The position numbers and the translations under genes were made by a program. Below the pieces are notes generated by a model. It made no database searches. It was not told the DNA's origin and worked only from the letters and a program-made list of their open reading frames with translations. A stretch of 64,000 nucleotides of DNA from Acidobacteriota bacterium (GTDB lineage Bacteria; Acidobacteriota; Vicinamibacteria; Vicinamibacterales; JAFNAJ01): the NCBI GenBank assembly GCA_023384575.1, contig JAHDVP010000001.1, forward strand, positions 167,428 through 231,427, in the 5' to 3' direction. Shown here in pieces: positions 15,182 to 24,854 of this stretch; position 1 is the first letter of the stretch, and each line of letters opens with the position of its first letter.

Positions 15182-17815
15182 TCAGCGCGCGGGACCGAGC
15201 ACGAGGGCGTTGATCAGCAGCAACTGCGTCGCCTCCGTGAAGGCCCGGAAATTCGGGTCCTCGGCGAACGCCACCACGTGTCCCCGGCCCATCGGCTGAT
15301 ACACCAGGTACGCCTTCTGCGCGAGCTGGTCGCCGGCTTCCGGCCACACGAGACCACCGGCGACGAGCCGATCCTTCACCTCGTAGACCCCGACGTTGCG
15401 TCCCTTGTCGAGCGTGATCGGCGTGAACACGCGCGCGCCATCGACGATGGCCTGAATCTGGCCATCCGATCCCGCCGAGAGCCAGTGCTCGGTGTCGAGC
15501 ACCACCCGCACCATGGCGCCCGGCGTGCGCTCGGGCCGTTCGCGTTCGGGTTGCACGACCTCGCTGAGGTCGATCGGTTGCGAGGGGGGATCGGCCCTCT
15601 TCTGATCGCGATCGGACGGGTCGACCTCAGGTCGCCCTCCCCGCAGCTCGGTCGTGGTCGCGAGCAGCCCGACGTTCTCGCGGGAGGCCCAGCGCGAAGC
15701 TTCGCCGAGCGTGACGAGCGTGCCGCCGGCCTGCACCCAGTCCTTCAGCCGGCGCAGGACGTCGCCGGTGATGACGCTGCCGTAGTTGCCGGCGGGCAGC
15801 ACGATCACGTCGAACCGCCGGAGGTCGACCCTCGCGAGCGTCGCCACGCGCACGGCCGTCACGGCCTGGCCGTAGCGGCGCTCGATGGTGTACCGGGCCC
15901 AGCCGGCCGAGAGCGACGAGGTCGGCTGATCCCAGGCCAGCAGCACGCGGGGCGACTTGAGCGCCCTCACCTGGTTGCTGCCGAGCGACGGCCCCTCCTC
16001 GGCGTAGGCGCTGTCGATGGGCACGACCTCGACCCCGTGGCGCGCGACGAGGGCGGAGAAACGCGACAGCGCGGCAGCATCGTTCTCCGACGTGCGAACG
16101 AGCGCGGTGCCCGCCGGGTATCGCCGGCCGTCGAGCGTGAACGCGAGGTCGACGGTCCGCACTCTGACACCGGCGGCGAGGGCCTCGACCGCGGTGGCCG
16201 CGGTGCCGGTCCCCCAGGGCAGCAGGTACCCGACCTTCGCCTGGGCGAGGGGGGCGACCGGACGAGGCGCGTCGGCCGCCACCGCTGTGGTCTTCGCCCC
16301 CGACGGGCGATCGGCCGTGACGACGTCGACGTCGAAGGCGAGCGGCAGGCTCCACGCCGTCACGTCGTACATCTGGTCGGGCAGTCGCGCCCGGCGCCGC
16401 CGGTCCTGTTCCGCCACGAACGCCTCGGGCTGGGCGACGTGCGGGTCCATCAGGTTGCGCAGCAGACGCCCGGCGGGCTGCGCCGCGGGGACGACGAAGG
16501 TGCCAACGGGGTACTCGCGCGCGCCGAGAGCGAACGCGGCGTCGGCGCGCCCGACCTCGAAGCCCTGCGCCACGAGCAGGCGCGCGAAGCGCTCGGTCCG
16601 TGCCGGGTCGTATCCTGGCGGGATCAGGTACTCGCGGACCGGGCCGCGCTCGCCCTCCTGCACGGCCGACCGGCGGTAGTCGAGGAAATCCCGCAGCAGC
16701 CGCTCGCGGTGGCGCGCCGCCGTGGCCGCCGTTTCGAGCGCGGCCACGAAGTGACGGACGACGCCGTCGCGGTAGGTCAGCTCGGTGTCGTCGCGGCGCC
16801 GCCAGACGAGCCCCCGGGCCGAGGCCATCTCGTAGGTCATGCCGACCGCGCCGTGGAAGATCGGCCACGACTCGCCGTAGCCCGGATAGAACGAGTCGAA
16901 CACCTCGCGGTTGAAGTACGCGAAGCCACGCTCGTCGAACACCCGCGCGTTCTGCCGGCCGAACGTGTCGAACCAGCCGACCTGCGCCTTGGTGATGTGC
17001 GGGTTGAGCGGGTCGGCGGGCGGCGCGAAGTAGTACGTGGACTCGCCGCCCATCTCGTGGAGGTCGACGACCACGTGAGGGAACCACTCCAGGTACAGCG
17101 CCGTGCGTCCGCGCGTCTCCGGCTGCGACTGCGCGAACCAGTCGCGGTTCATGTCGAACAGGTAGTGGTTCGATCGTCCCCCGGGCCAGGGCTCGTCGTG
17201 TTCGGCGGCGAGCGGCTCCGGGTCGGGGCGGGCCGCCCGGCCCATCTGGTACTGGGAGACGAACCTCGCTCGGCCGTCGGGGTTCTGCAACGGATCGATC
17301 AGCACGATCGACTCGCGCAGGATGAGGTCGACGACCGGGTCGCCCTGTGCCGCGAGCAGGTGGTAGGCCTCGGCCAGTGCGGCGTCGGTCGAGGAGATCT
17401 CGTTGCCGTGCACGGCGTGCATCAGCCACGTGACGACCGGCAGCCGCCCGACGAGCGCCTCGGCGTCGGCTGCGGCGAGACCACGCGGGTCGGCGAGGCG
17501 CCGAAGTTCCCGCGTCACGTCGTCGAGCGCGCCGATCCGCTCCGGCGACGCCACGACGAGCACGTGGAGCGGTCGGCCCTGCCACGACCGCGCGTACTCG
17601 ACGAGGCGCGTCCGATCGGGCGCGGCGGCCGCGAGGGCCTTCAGATACGCGATGACCTGGTCGGGCGACGAGATCTCGGCGCCGAAGTCGTGGCCCACCG
17701 TCTGGGTGAGCGTGGGAATGCGGGCGTCGTAGCGCGCGCCTGGTACGAGCGGCGGTTCGGCGACGGCCGCAGCGGTGGCCTGCATGGCCACCGCCACCAC
17801 CAATCCCGTGAGCAT
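15182..17815 (-). CDS. M14 zinc carboxypeptidase with GATase-like C-terminal domain (copy 1)
   Basis: An 877-residue exported metallopeptidase. After a short signal peptide, the M14 catalytic domain contains HGNE (zinc ligands H136 and E139), DMNRDWF (substrate-binding Arg) and DLHEMGGES (third zinc ligand H253). About residues 600-720 carry a class-I glutamine-amidotransferase-like fold ([33 protein letters not shown]) with no obvious catalytic Cys, presumably structural or binding. The start is set by AGGAGG before the ATG at 17815; an open frame to 18421 is not supported. It is a tandem duplicate of the next gene, in the same orientation with 149 bases between them. Substrate is probably extracellular peptide. 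Confidence 0.9.
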   Translation of the reverse strand: MLTGLVVAVAMQATAAAVAEPPLVPGARYDARIPTLTQTVGHDFGAEISSPDQVIAYLKALAAAAPDRTRLVEYARSWQGRPLHVLVVASPERIGALDDVTRELRRLADPRGLAAADAEALVGRLPVVTWLMHAVHGNEISSTDAALAEAYHLLAAQGDPVVDLILRESIVLIDPLQNPDGRARFVSQYQMGRAARPDPEPLAAEHDEPWPGGRSNHYLFDMNRDWFAQSQPETRGRTALYLEWFPHVVVDLHEMGGESTYYFAPPADPLNPHITKAQVGWFDTFGRQNARVFDERGFAYFNREVFDSFYPGYGESWPIFHGAVGMTYEMASARGLVWRRRDDTELTYRDGVVRHFVAALETAATAARHRERLLRDFLDYRRSAVQEGERGPVREYLIPPGYDPARTERFARLLVAQGFEVGRADAAFALGAREYPVGTFVVPAAQPAGRLLRNLMDPHVAQPEAFVAEQDRRRRARLPDQMYDVTAWSLPLAFDVDVVTADRPSGAKTTAVAADAPRPVAPLAQAKVGYLLPWGTGTAATAVEALAAGVRVRTVDLAFTLDGRRYPAGTALVRTSENDAAALSRFSALVARHGVEVVPIDSAYAEEGPSLGSNQVRALKSPRVLLAWDQPTSSLSAGWARYTIERRYGQAVTAVRVATLARVDLRRFDVIVLPAGNYGSVITGDVLRRLKDWVQAGGTLVTLGEASRWASRENVGLLATTTELRGGRPEVDPSDRDQKRADPPSQPIDLSEVVQPERERPERTPGAMVRVVLDTEHWLSAGSDGQIQAIVDGARVFTPITLDKGRNVGVYEVKDRLVAGGLVWPEAGDQLAQKAYLVYQPMGRGHVVAFAEDPNFRAFTEATQLLLINALVLGPAR

Positions 17816-17964
17816 GAGGCCTCCTGTCACCGACGCCTCGGAGCACCCGTCAACCCGAGGGCGGGAGGCCGTTCGGCAGTGGAAACGGGCAGGCGGGCGT
17901 CGGCCGGGACCTCGCGGTCCCGGTCCTGGCGGGCCAAGTATACCCGCGACCGGACGCGTCCGGC

Positions 17965-20595
17965 TCACCAGGCTGGACCGAGCAGGACCGCGTTGGCGAA
18001 CAGGAGTTGACTCGTTTCGGCGAACGCCCGCGCGTTGGGGTCTTCGGCAAACGCGATCACGTGGCCCTCTCCCAGTGGTTGGTGCACCAGATACGCCTTC
18101 TGCGCCCACTGCGCCGCCGATTCGGGCCACAGGATGCCGCTTGCGAGCAGGGCCTCGCGGCTGGCGTACACGCCCACGTTGCGCCCCTTGTCGAGCGTGA
18201 TCGGGGTGAAGACCCGCTGGCTGTCGACCATGACCTGAATCGTGCCGTCGGTCCCGGCGGCCAGCCAGTGCTCGGTGTCGGTCGACACGGTCAGGATCGC
18301 GCCGGGCACAGCCTCGGGCCTCTCGTAAGGCGGCGTGATGGCCTCGTCGAGATCGGCTGGCGGCTTCCGATCGGCTCTGGGTTTCGGAGGCTCGTCGCCT
18401 TCGGGCGAGCCGTCGCGCCACTCGGTGCGCGTGTCGAGCAGGCCGACCCGCTCACGCGCGGCCCAACGAGACGCCTCGGCCAGCGTGACGAGCGTGCCGC
18501 CCGCGCGTACCCAGTCCTTCAAGCGACGCACGAGGTCCTCGCCGATGGCGCCGCCGTAGTTGCCCGACGGCAGGACCACGACGTCGAACCGCGCGAGATC
18601 GACGCGCGCGAGCGACTGTGCGCGTACCGCCGTCGCTCCGAGCCCGTAGCGCCGCTCGAGCACGTAGCGCGCCCAGCCGGCCGAGAGGCTCTGAGTCGGC
18701 GCGTCCCAGACGAGCAACGTGCGCGGCGCGCGGAGCGCCCGCACCTGATTGCTGCCGAGGGAGACGCCGCGCTCGACGTAGGCGCTGTCGATCGGCACGA
18801 CCTCGGCGCCGTGACGGGCCGCGACGGCGGCGAGCCGCTCCCCGATGTCGGCCCCGTTGTCCGACACGCGGACGAGAGCGGTGCCGGTGGCGAACGCGCG
18901 CCCGTCGAGGGCGAACGCGCCGCCCGATACACGCACCGACGCGCCGGCCTCGAGCAGTGCCGCCACGGTGGCCGCGGCCGCGCTCGTCCAGGGAAGCAGG
19001 TACCCCACGCGGGCGTCGGTCCGCGGCGCCGCCCGCGGCGCATCGCCGGTGAACGGCGCGGTCTTCGCGGTCACGGGCTGCGCGGCCGGCACGCACTCGA
19101 CGTCGTAGAGCAGCGGCAGGCTCCACGCGGTCACGTCGTAAATCTGATCGGGCAGGCGTCGGGCCCTCCGCTCGTCCTGCAGCTTCAGAAAGCCCTCGTC
19201 CATGCCGGTGTGACGGTCGAGCAGGTTCCGGACCACGCGTCCCGCGGGCTGGTCGAGGGGCACGACGAACGTCCCCTCGGGCAGGGTGCGATCGCCGACC
19301 CTGACGGCCTCCTCCGCGCGCCGCACCTCGACGCCGTTGGCCACGAGCAGGCGCGCAAGCCGGAGGGCGAGCGAGGGGTCGTGCCCGGGCGGCAGCAGGT
19401 AGGCGCGCGGGCCCGCCTGACCCTGTCGGACCGCGCTGCGCCTGAACTCGACGAACTCGCGGAGCAGCCGCTCGCGGTGGCGCGCGGCGGTGGCCGCCGT
19501 CGTGAGGCCGGCCGTGAAGTGCTCGGTGATGCCGTCGAGGTACGTCAGCAGCGTGCCGTCCCGGCGCCGGTATTCCAACCCCCGCGCCGACGCCTTCTCG
19601 AACGTCATGCCGACGGCGCCCTGCATCATCGGCCACGACACCCCGTAGCCCGGATAGAACGAGTCGAACACCTCGCGGATGAAGTACGGGAACCCGCGCT
19701 GGTCGAAGCGGTCGGCGTTGGCGCGCCCGAAGGTGTCGAGCAGCGCCCCCTGCGCCGCGGTCATGTGCGGGTTCCCGGGCGGCGCCGAGGGCGGGAAGTA
19801 GTACGTCGACTCACCGCCCATCTCGTGCAGGTCGACCACCGTGTGCGGCATCCACTCGAGCAGCAGCGCCACGCGGCCCCGCGACTCCGGGTGCGCCTGG
19901 GCGAACCAGTCGCGGTTGAGATCGAAGAGGTAGTGGTTCGATCGGCCGCCTGGCCACGGCTCGTCGTGTTCGGCGGCGAGGGGCTCGCTGTCTGGCGTCG
20001 CCGCCCGGCCGAGCGCGTTCTGCATGACGAACCGCGCCCGGCCATCGGGATTCTGCGCCGGGTCGATCAACACGATCGACTCGCGGAGGATCAGGTCGAC
20101 CTCGGCGTCGCCCTGGGCGGCCAGGAGATGGTAGGCGAGGGCCATCGCCGCGCCGCCCGACGAGATCTCGTTGCCGTGGACGCCGTGCAGGAGCGCGGTC
20201 ACCGTCGGCAGCGTGGCCACGAGGCGCGCCTCGTCGTCGGGGGCGAGCCGACGCGGATCGGCCATCGCCCTCAGCCCGGCCTTGATCTCGGCGAGCCGCG
20301 CGATGCGATCCGGCGTCGCCACGACGAGCACGTGCAGCGGACGCCCCTGCCACGAGCGCGCGTACTCGACGAGCCGGGTCCGGTCGGGTGCCGCCCGTGC
20401 CAGCGCCTCGAGATATCCCTGGATCTGTTCGGGCGTGGTGATCTCCGCACCGAAGTCGTGACCGACGACTTCGCTGAGCGTCGGGATTCGCGAATCGTAC
20501 CGCGTTCCAGGTGCGATGTGCTGAATGTGCGGCGCCGGCTGGGGCGCTGCCATCGGTTGAACGAGGGTCGTCGCTAGAAGCAGGCCGAGTACCAT
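17965..20595 (-). CDS. M14 zinc carboxypeptidase with GATase-like C-terminal domain (copy 2)
   Basis: An 876-residue paralogue of the neighbouring M14 peptidase, nearly the same length and colinear throughout. Catalytic motifs are the same: [28 protein letters not shown], and the C-terminal GATase-like [14 protein letters not shown] with [21 protein letters not shown] signal peptide spans about residues 1-20. ATG at 20595 is preferred over a GTG at 20613 because GGAGGG lies between them at the right spacing for the ATG. The paralogues differ most in surface loops and the acidic/proline linker before the last domain, so specificity may have split after duplication. Confidence 0.9.
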   Translation of the reverse strand: MVLGLLLATTLVQPMAAPQPAPHIQHIAPGTRYDSRIPTLSEVVGHDFGAEITTPEQIQGYLEALARAAPDRTRLVEYARSWQGRPLHVLVVATPDRIARLAEIKAGLRAMADPRRLAPDDEARLVATLPTVTALLHGVHGNEISSGGAAMALAYHLLAAQGDAEVDLILRESIVLIDPAQNPDGRARFVMQNALGRAATPDSEPLAAEHDEPWPGGRSNHYLFDLNRDWFAQAHPESRGRVALLLEWMPHTVVDLHEMGGESTYYFPPSAPPGNPHMTAAQGALLDTFGRANADRFDQRGFPYFIREVFDSFYPGYGVSWPMMQGAVGMTFEKASARGLEYRRRDGTLLTYLDGITEHFTAGLTTAATAARHRERLLREFVEFRRSAVRQGQAGPRAYLLPPGHDPSLALRLARLLVANGVEVRRAEEAVRVGDRTLPEGTFVVPLDQPAGRVVRNLLDRHTGMDEGFLKLQDERRARRLPDQIYDVTAWSLPLLYDVECVPAAQPVTAKTAPFTGDAPRAAPRTDARVGYLLPWTSAAAATVAALLEAGASVRVSGGAFALDGRAFATGTALVRVSDNGADIGERLAAVAARHGAEVVPIDSAYVERGVSLGSNQVRALRAPRTLLVWDAPTQSLSAGWARYVLERRYGLGATAVRAQSLARVDLARFDVVVLPSGNYGGAIGEDLVRRLKDWVRAGGTLVTLAEASRWAARERVGLLDTRTEWRDGSPEGDEPPKPRADRKPPADLDEAITPPYERPEAVPGAILTVSTDTEHWLAAGTDGTIQVMVDSQRVFTPITLDKGRNVGVYASREALLASGILWPESAAQWAQKAYLVHQPLGEGHVIAFAEDPNARAFAETSQLLFANAVLLGPAW

Positions 20596-20691
20596 CACAG
20601 TCCCTCCGCACACGTTCGGAAGCGTTCTGCCAGCGCGGCCGCCGGAATCGCGCGACGCGGGGTCGCGGTGCGCGCGAGGCGAGCCGCCAGT

Positions 20692-21405
20692 CTACCGGAA
20701 CATCCCGCCTCGGCCGAGTCGCGCGTCGATCCACCCGGCCACCACGTCCCACGCCGCCGAGAGGACGTCGCCCTGCGCGGCGATCACCGCGCGTGGCACG
20801 CGGAAGGCGTGGTCGGCGCCAGCCACGACGTGCAGCGTCGCGCGCGAGCCGAGGGCCGAGGTCAGGGCCGCCAGTTCGTCACGGCCGCCGAACTCGTCCC
20901 GTTCGCCCTGCACGAAGAGCATCGGCACGGCGACGGCGCCGAGGTGCGCATCGCGGCGTACCCCCGGTCGGCGCGGCGGCTGCAGCGGGTAGCCGAGCAG
21001 CACGACGCCGGCCGCCGGGGGAGGGTCCGGCGCCGCCATCACGTGCGTGGCCAGCCGGCCGCCCATCGACTTGCCGCCAACCACGAGACGCGATCCGTCG
21101 CGGCCGGCGAGGTGACCGACGACGTCGCGCCAGACCTGCTCGAGGACCGCTGCCCGGTCGGGCACGCGGCGTCCCTCGGTCATGTAAGGGAAGTCGAACG
21201 TCACCACGTCGAGGCCGCGCGCCGCGAGGGCCGTCGCCACGCCCGTCATGAACGGGTGACGCTGGCCCGCGCCGGCACCGGGAGCCAGAATCAGCGTCGA
21301 ACGATCGGGCGGGCGCGACGAGCCCGGTGACGCGGAGTAGACGCGCGCGTCGATCGTTCCGCCGCCACCGCGGGGCACCGCCAGCATCGACGCGGCGCCG
21401 CTCAC
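20692..21405 (-). CDS. Alpha/beta hydrolase of the KANL3/Tex30 type
   Basis: A 237-residue cytoplasmic hydrolase. The oxyanion-loop region reads LILAPGAGAGQRHPF, the nucleophile elbow GGKSMGGRLATH, the acid is likely in VQGERDEFGG and the catalytic His is in GADHAF, all in order. This spacing is characteristic of the small KANL3/Tex30-like (dienelactone-hydrolase-related) group; substrate unknown. The start is a GTG at 21405 with GAGGG upstream, 7 bases after the stop of a small unknown ORF. Confidence 0.85.
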   Translation of the reverse strand: MSGAASMLAVPRGGGGTIDARVYSASPGSSRPPDRSTLILAPGAGAGQRHPFMTGVATALAARGLDVVTFDFPYMTEGRRVPDRAAVLEQVWRDVVGHLAGRDGSRLVVGGKSMGGRLATHVMAAPDPPPAAGVVLLGYPLQPPRRPGVRRDAHLGAVAVPMLFVQGERDEFGGRDELAALTSALGSRATLHVVAGADHAFRVPRAVIAAQGDVLSAAWDVVAGWIDARLGRGGMFR

Positions 21406-21412
21406 GTCGCCC

Positions 21413-21700
21413 TCAACGACGGGCCGCCTGCGCCAGCCCGTCGCGCAGGCCGGGGGTCGCCGCGTTGACGACCTGCTGCACGCCGACGACCGCGACGAGC
21501 AGGCCCGGGGTCTCGCGTTCAGCCCCTCTCGGCACGGTTCCCACCGGGTTCACGATGACGATGAGCGACGTGAGGGCGAGCAGGTCTCCATGCGCCCGGG
21601 AGACGTGCCGGCCGACGCACCTCGTCGAGATCGACAGCGCCCTCCACCGTCCGCTCCGCCGCGCGGTGGTGGCACTCGGCATGAGGATGTCCGAGGTCAT
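21413..21700 (-). CDS. Small hypothetical protein
   Basis: A 95-residue frame with about 90% G/C at third codon positions, in keeping with real genes here. A perfect TATAAT (plus-strand 21714-21719) lies 13 bases upstream of its ATG, although no good -35 is visible. The middle has a hydrophobic stretch (LTSLIVIVNPVGTV) and the end an LLVAVVGVQQVV stretch. I do not recognise the family. Its stop is 7 bases before the hydrolase start, which fits translational coupling. It could equally be the remnant of a longer gene. Confidence 0.4.
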   Translation of the reverse strand: MTSDILMPSATTARRSGRWRALSISTRCVGRHVSRAHGDLLALTSLIVIVNPVGTVPRGAERETPGLLVAVVGVQQVVNAATPGLRDGLAQAARR

Positions 21701-21745
21701 GACTCGCGGCTGGATTATACCGGGCCCACGTCGCTTCCGGCCGAT

Positions 21746-23359
21746 TCACGCAGGGAAGACGACGCCCCGCGCGAGCTTGGCCGTCGGGTCGAGGGCCCGC
21801 TTCACGCGCCGCATGGCCTCGACGCCTTCGCGGCCGTAGAGTCGCTCGAGCAGCGCCTGCTTCACGGGATGGCGGCCGACGCCGTGCTCGGCCATCGGAC
21901 AACCGCCGAGATCGATGACGAGCTGGCCGAGCTCGAGCAGCGCGGCCGAGCCCCGCTCGACGTCGGCGACCGATCGGGGCAGCACGTTCGGGTGGACGTT
22001 CGCGTCGGAGATGTGCCCGAACGTGACCACGTCGAGGTGGTGACGCGCGAAGATCGCGCGGGCGCCGTCCATCAGCTGCGGGAACCTGGCAAACGGGACG
22101 ATGACGTCGCCGGCGGTCTTGTGGATGCGTGGATCGACCTCCTGCTGCACCCGCCCGATGCGGCGGTTCACCGCGTCGGGCACGCCCTCGCGGAAGGCGA
22201 CCACGCGTTGGAGGCCCGCGCGGTCGTGAGGCAGCACGACCTCGGTCGCATCGAGCACACCGAGCCGGTCGAGGAGGCGGCACAGGCGCCCGAGCGGCGT
22301 GGCGGCGCCGGACGGCTCGAGCGCCGACTCGAGCTCGGCCACGATGTCCGCGTCGGTCCTCGACGCGTGCAGCTCCATCTGGACGAGCAGGACGACCGCC
22401 GTTCCTGGTGGCCACGACCTGCCTAGCCGTCGATCCTCGCCCTCCTCGCGCAGGAGGGCGAGCGCACGGGCGTCGACGTGCTCGATCGCGGCGACGTCGA
22501 GGCCCGAGGGGTCGTCGCGTGTCCAGGTCTCCCGCGACGCCTCGCGCAACCGGCCGACGAGGTCGATGGCCAGCCCCTCGTCGGGCACGGTGATGATCAG
22601 CGACACGACGGGCACGACCGGCGCGGTGCGGAACGTCACGTCGACGATCGTGCCGAGCGTTCCCTCGCTGCCCACGAAAAGGTCGACGAGATCCATGCCT
22701 CGCGCGAGGTGGTATCCGGCCGACCGTTTCGGCACGTCGGGCATGGCGAGCGGGATCACCGGCACCGCCAGAACGCCGCCCGTCGTCTCGATCGCGAAAC
22801 CAGCGTCCAGGTCGGCGACGACTTCGCCCCGCACCAGGTCGAGCACGTCGCCCTGCGCGAGCACGACGGTGAGGCCGTCGACCCAGTCGCGAGTGGTGCC
22901 GTACTTGAAGGTCGAGGCGCCGGCGGCATTGGTGGCGGCCATGCCGCCCACCGACGCCCCGGCGTACGTCGGCGCCGGCGGCAGGCGCCGCCCGCGGCTG
23001 CGGAGGTGTTCGTCGAGCTCCGCGAGCGTGAGACCCGCGCCCACCCGCACGTGCGTGCCGTCGATCCAGGCGACGCCGCGAAGGCGGCTGGTGGAGAGCA
23101 CGACGTCGCCGCGAGGGGTGGCGCCTCCGGTGAGCGACGTCTGCGCGCCGACGGGCAGCACGGCGTCGGCGGCGGCCAGCACCTCGACGACGTCGGCCTC
23201 CGAGACCGGAAGCGCGAGCGCCTGCGCGACGCCCCCCGGGAAGTGTGCGGCGTCGGACGCGACGCCGGCGAGGCGGTCGGGGTCGAAGGTGATTTCGACC
23301 TCGCCCGGCGCCCTGGTGCCCGACCGGGGCGGGCGCGCGTGCACTCGATTGGTCGCCAT
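21746..23359 (-). CDS. FAD-linked oxidase / D-2-hydroxyacid dehydrogenase (GlcD-like)
   Basis: A 537-residue flavoenzyme of the VAO/PCMH fold. The FAD-binding half shows VLPVGAQTSLTGG, AGASVGGMAATNAAG and GSEGTLGTIVDVTFR. The C-terminal substrate half has FGHISDANVH and MAEHGVGRHP, whose His residues bind the metal and substrate carboxylate in D-2-hydroxyglutarate and D-lactate dehydrogenases. GlcD, D-lactate and D-2-hydroxyglutarate dehydrogenase are not separable by motifs. It follows L-2-hydroxyglutarate oxidase by 20 bases, favouring 2-hydroxyglutarate or a related 2-hydroxyacid. The start at 23359 has GAGGG upstream; a longer frame to 23776 overlaps lhgO and is rejected. Confidence 0.88.
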   Translation of the reverse strand: MATNRVHARPPRSGTRAPGEVEITFDPDRLAGVASDAAHFPGGVAQALALPVSEADVVEVLAAADAVLPVGAQTSLTGGATPRGDVVLSTSRLRGVAWIDGTHVRVGAGLTLAELDEHLRSRGRRLPPAPTYAGASVGGMAATNAAGASTFKYGTTRDWVDGLTVVLAQGDVLDLVRGEVVADLDAGFAIETTGGVLAVPVIPLAMPDVPKRSAGYHLARGMDLVDLFVGSEGTLGTIVDVTFRTAPVVPVVSLIITVPDEGLAIDLVGRLREASRETWTRDDPSGLDVAAIEHVDARALALLREEGEDRRLGRSWPPGTAVVLLVQMELHASRTDADIVAELESALEPSGAATPLGRLCRLLDRLGVLDATEVVLPHDRAGLQRVVAFREGVPDAVNRRIGRVQQEVDPRIHKTAGDVIVPFARFPQLMDGARAIFARHHLDVVTFGHISDANVHPNVLPRSVADVERGSAALLELGQLVIDLGGCPMAEHGVGRHPVKQALLERLYGREGVEAMRRVKRALDPTAKLARGVVFPA

Positions 23360-23379
23360 CGAACCCTCGTTCGCGGAGG

Positions 23380-24573
23380 TCAGGCCTGCGCGAGTTGATC
23401 GACCACGTGGTCGGCGATCGCGAGCGAGGCCGTCGCCGCGGGACTCGGCGCGTTCAGGACGTGCAGGGCGCGAGCCCGCCTGACCACGTGGAAATCCTGC
23501 ATCAGCTCCCCGCCGGGGCTCATCGCCTGAGCGCGGACGCCCGCACCACCGCGCGACAGGTGGGCGGGGCGCAGATCGGGCACGAGCCGCTGCAGGGCGC
23601 GACAGAAGCGGCGGCGACTGAGCGACTGCAGCAACTCGCGTCCCGCCATCGATGGATGACGCCGCAGGAAGCGCCAGAGACCCGCATACCCCAGCGCATC
23701 GATGAGGTCCCTCGCGTCGACCCGGCCGATCGAGTAGCCCTCGCGCGCGAAGGCCAGCACGGCGTTCGGCCCGCATTCCACGCCGCCACGCACGAGCCGC
23801 GTGAAGTGGACGCCGAGGAAGGGAAACGCGGGGTCCGGCACCGGGTAGATCAGGTGCCGGACGAGCGACCTCGCCTCAGGCCTCAGCTCGTAGTACTCGC
23901 CGCGGAAGGGGACGATCCGCATGTCGCGGCGCTCGCCGGCCATGGCCGCGACGCGGTCGGCATGCAGGCCCGCGCACGTCACCAGAACGTCAGCCGCGAA
24001 CTCGCCCGCACCGGTCGTGGCGATCCACCCGTCACCGGTGGCGCCGAGCGCGTCGACTCGGGCGCCAGTGACCACGCGACCGTCACCCTCGTGCACGAGC
24101 CGCGCGAGCGTGTCGCACACGGCCTGGTAGTCGACGATCCCTTCCTGCGGAACGCGCGCGGCCGCAAGTCCGACGGCGTGCGGCTCGATCCGCCGCAGCC
24201 CTGCGGCATCGAGCCACTCGAGACCCTCGAGGCCGTTGGCCGCCCCGCGACGCATCAACTCCTCGAGCCGCGGGATCTCCTCCGAGGTCACCGCGACGAC
24301 GACCTTGCCGCAGACCTCATGAGGGATGCCGTGCTGCCGGCAGAAGGCGACCATCTGGCGGATGCCGTCGACGGCCAGCCTCGCCTTGAGCGAGCCCGGA
24401 CGGTAGTGGAGCCCGCAGTGGAGCACCCCGCTGTTGTGCGTGCTCTGGTGCGCGCCGACCCGCGGCTCCTTGTCGAGCACCGTCACGCGTCGGTGGGGAA
24501 ACCGGCGCTGCAGCTTCCAGGCCGTCGCCAGGCCGACGAGGCCGGCGCCAACGACGAGATACGAGGACGCCAT
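23380..24573 (-). CDS. lhgO: L-2-hydroxyglutarate oxidase LhgO
   Basis: A 397-residue FAD-dependent oxidoreductase of the DAO fold. The dinucleotide site is VVGAGLVGLATAW at the N-terminus; the family-specific segment THNSGVLHCGLHYRPGSLKA follows, then GIVDYQAVCDTLA, FRGEYYEL and PDPAFPFLGVHFTR, a strong match to LhgO. The reaction is oxidation of L-2-hydroxyglutarate to 2-oxoglutarate, feeding electrons to the quinone pool in known cases. It heads a two-gene unit with the FAD-linked dehydrogenase and is divergent from the VWA gene across a 281-base spacer containing an 11-base inverted repeat. Confidence 0.93.
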   Translation of the reverse strand: MASSYLVVGAGLVGLATAWKLQRRFPHRRVTVLDKEPRVGAHQSTHNSGVLHCGLHYRPGSLKARLAVDGIRQMVAFCRQHGIPHEVCGKVVVAVTSEEIPRLEELMRRGAANGLEGLEWLDAAGLRRIEPHAVGLAAARVPQEGIVDYQAVCDTLARLVHEGDGRVVTGARVDALGATGDGWIATTGAGEFAADVLVTCAGLHADRVAAMAGERRDMRIVPFRGEYYELRPEARSLVRHLIYPVPDPAFPFLGVHFTRLVRGGVECGPNAVLAFAREGYSIGRVDARDLIDALGYAGLWRFLRRHPSMAGRELLQSLSRRRFCRALQRLVPDLRPAHLSRGGAGVRAQAMSPGGELMQDFHVVRRARALHVLNAPSPAATASLAIADHVVDQLAQA

Positions 24574-24698
24574 GCGAGTGACACCCCGGGCGACGATCCG
24601 GCGGGCCGCTGGCGGCCGATGACTCGCGGCCCCCGGCGTCGACCAGCCGGCGGTGAGCGATGGGCGCGGGAACCGCAGCGCCGTCGAATCGTTCAGAC

Positions 24699-24791
24699 CT
24701 CAGTGTACGCGATTGCCGGGCCGGCCAGACGTGGTCGGTGCCACGGCCTGTCGGAAGAACCATCCCACCCGACCGGGCGTCGTACACTGAG
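24699..24791. promoter_or_regulatory. Divergent spacer with exact 11-base inverted repeat
   Basis: CTCAGTGTACG (24699-24709) and CGTACACTGAG (24781-24791) are exact reverse complements 71 bases apart, between the divergent lhgO and VWA genes. Each arm contains TACACT, a plausible -10 element, pointing toward its own flanking gene, so the repeat may mark twin promoters or a regulator's paired half-sites. No convincing -35 elements are visible. Confidence 0.35.
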
Positions 24792-24854
24792 ACGGTGCCG
24801 CCTGGAGCAGGGCCCGGTTTGCCGCGGGCCCGGAAGGTTGTTAGGCTCGACATC

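Noticed and set aside
15278..18010. Very long plus-strand open frames antisense to the M14 peptidases (also 18007-20577)
   Set aside because: They are high-GC shadows: Arg/Gly/Val-rich translations without domains, opposite genes with clear catalytic motifs and ribosome binding sites.
21413..21700. Resemblance of LIVIVNPVGTVP in the small ORF to MarC-family membrane proteins
   Set aside because: Only about ten residues agree, and the length and helix number do not fit MarC.
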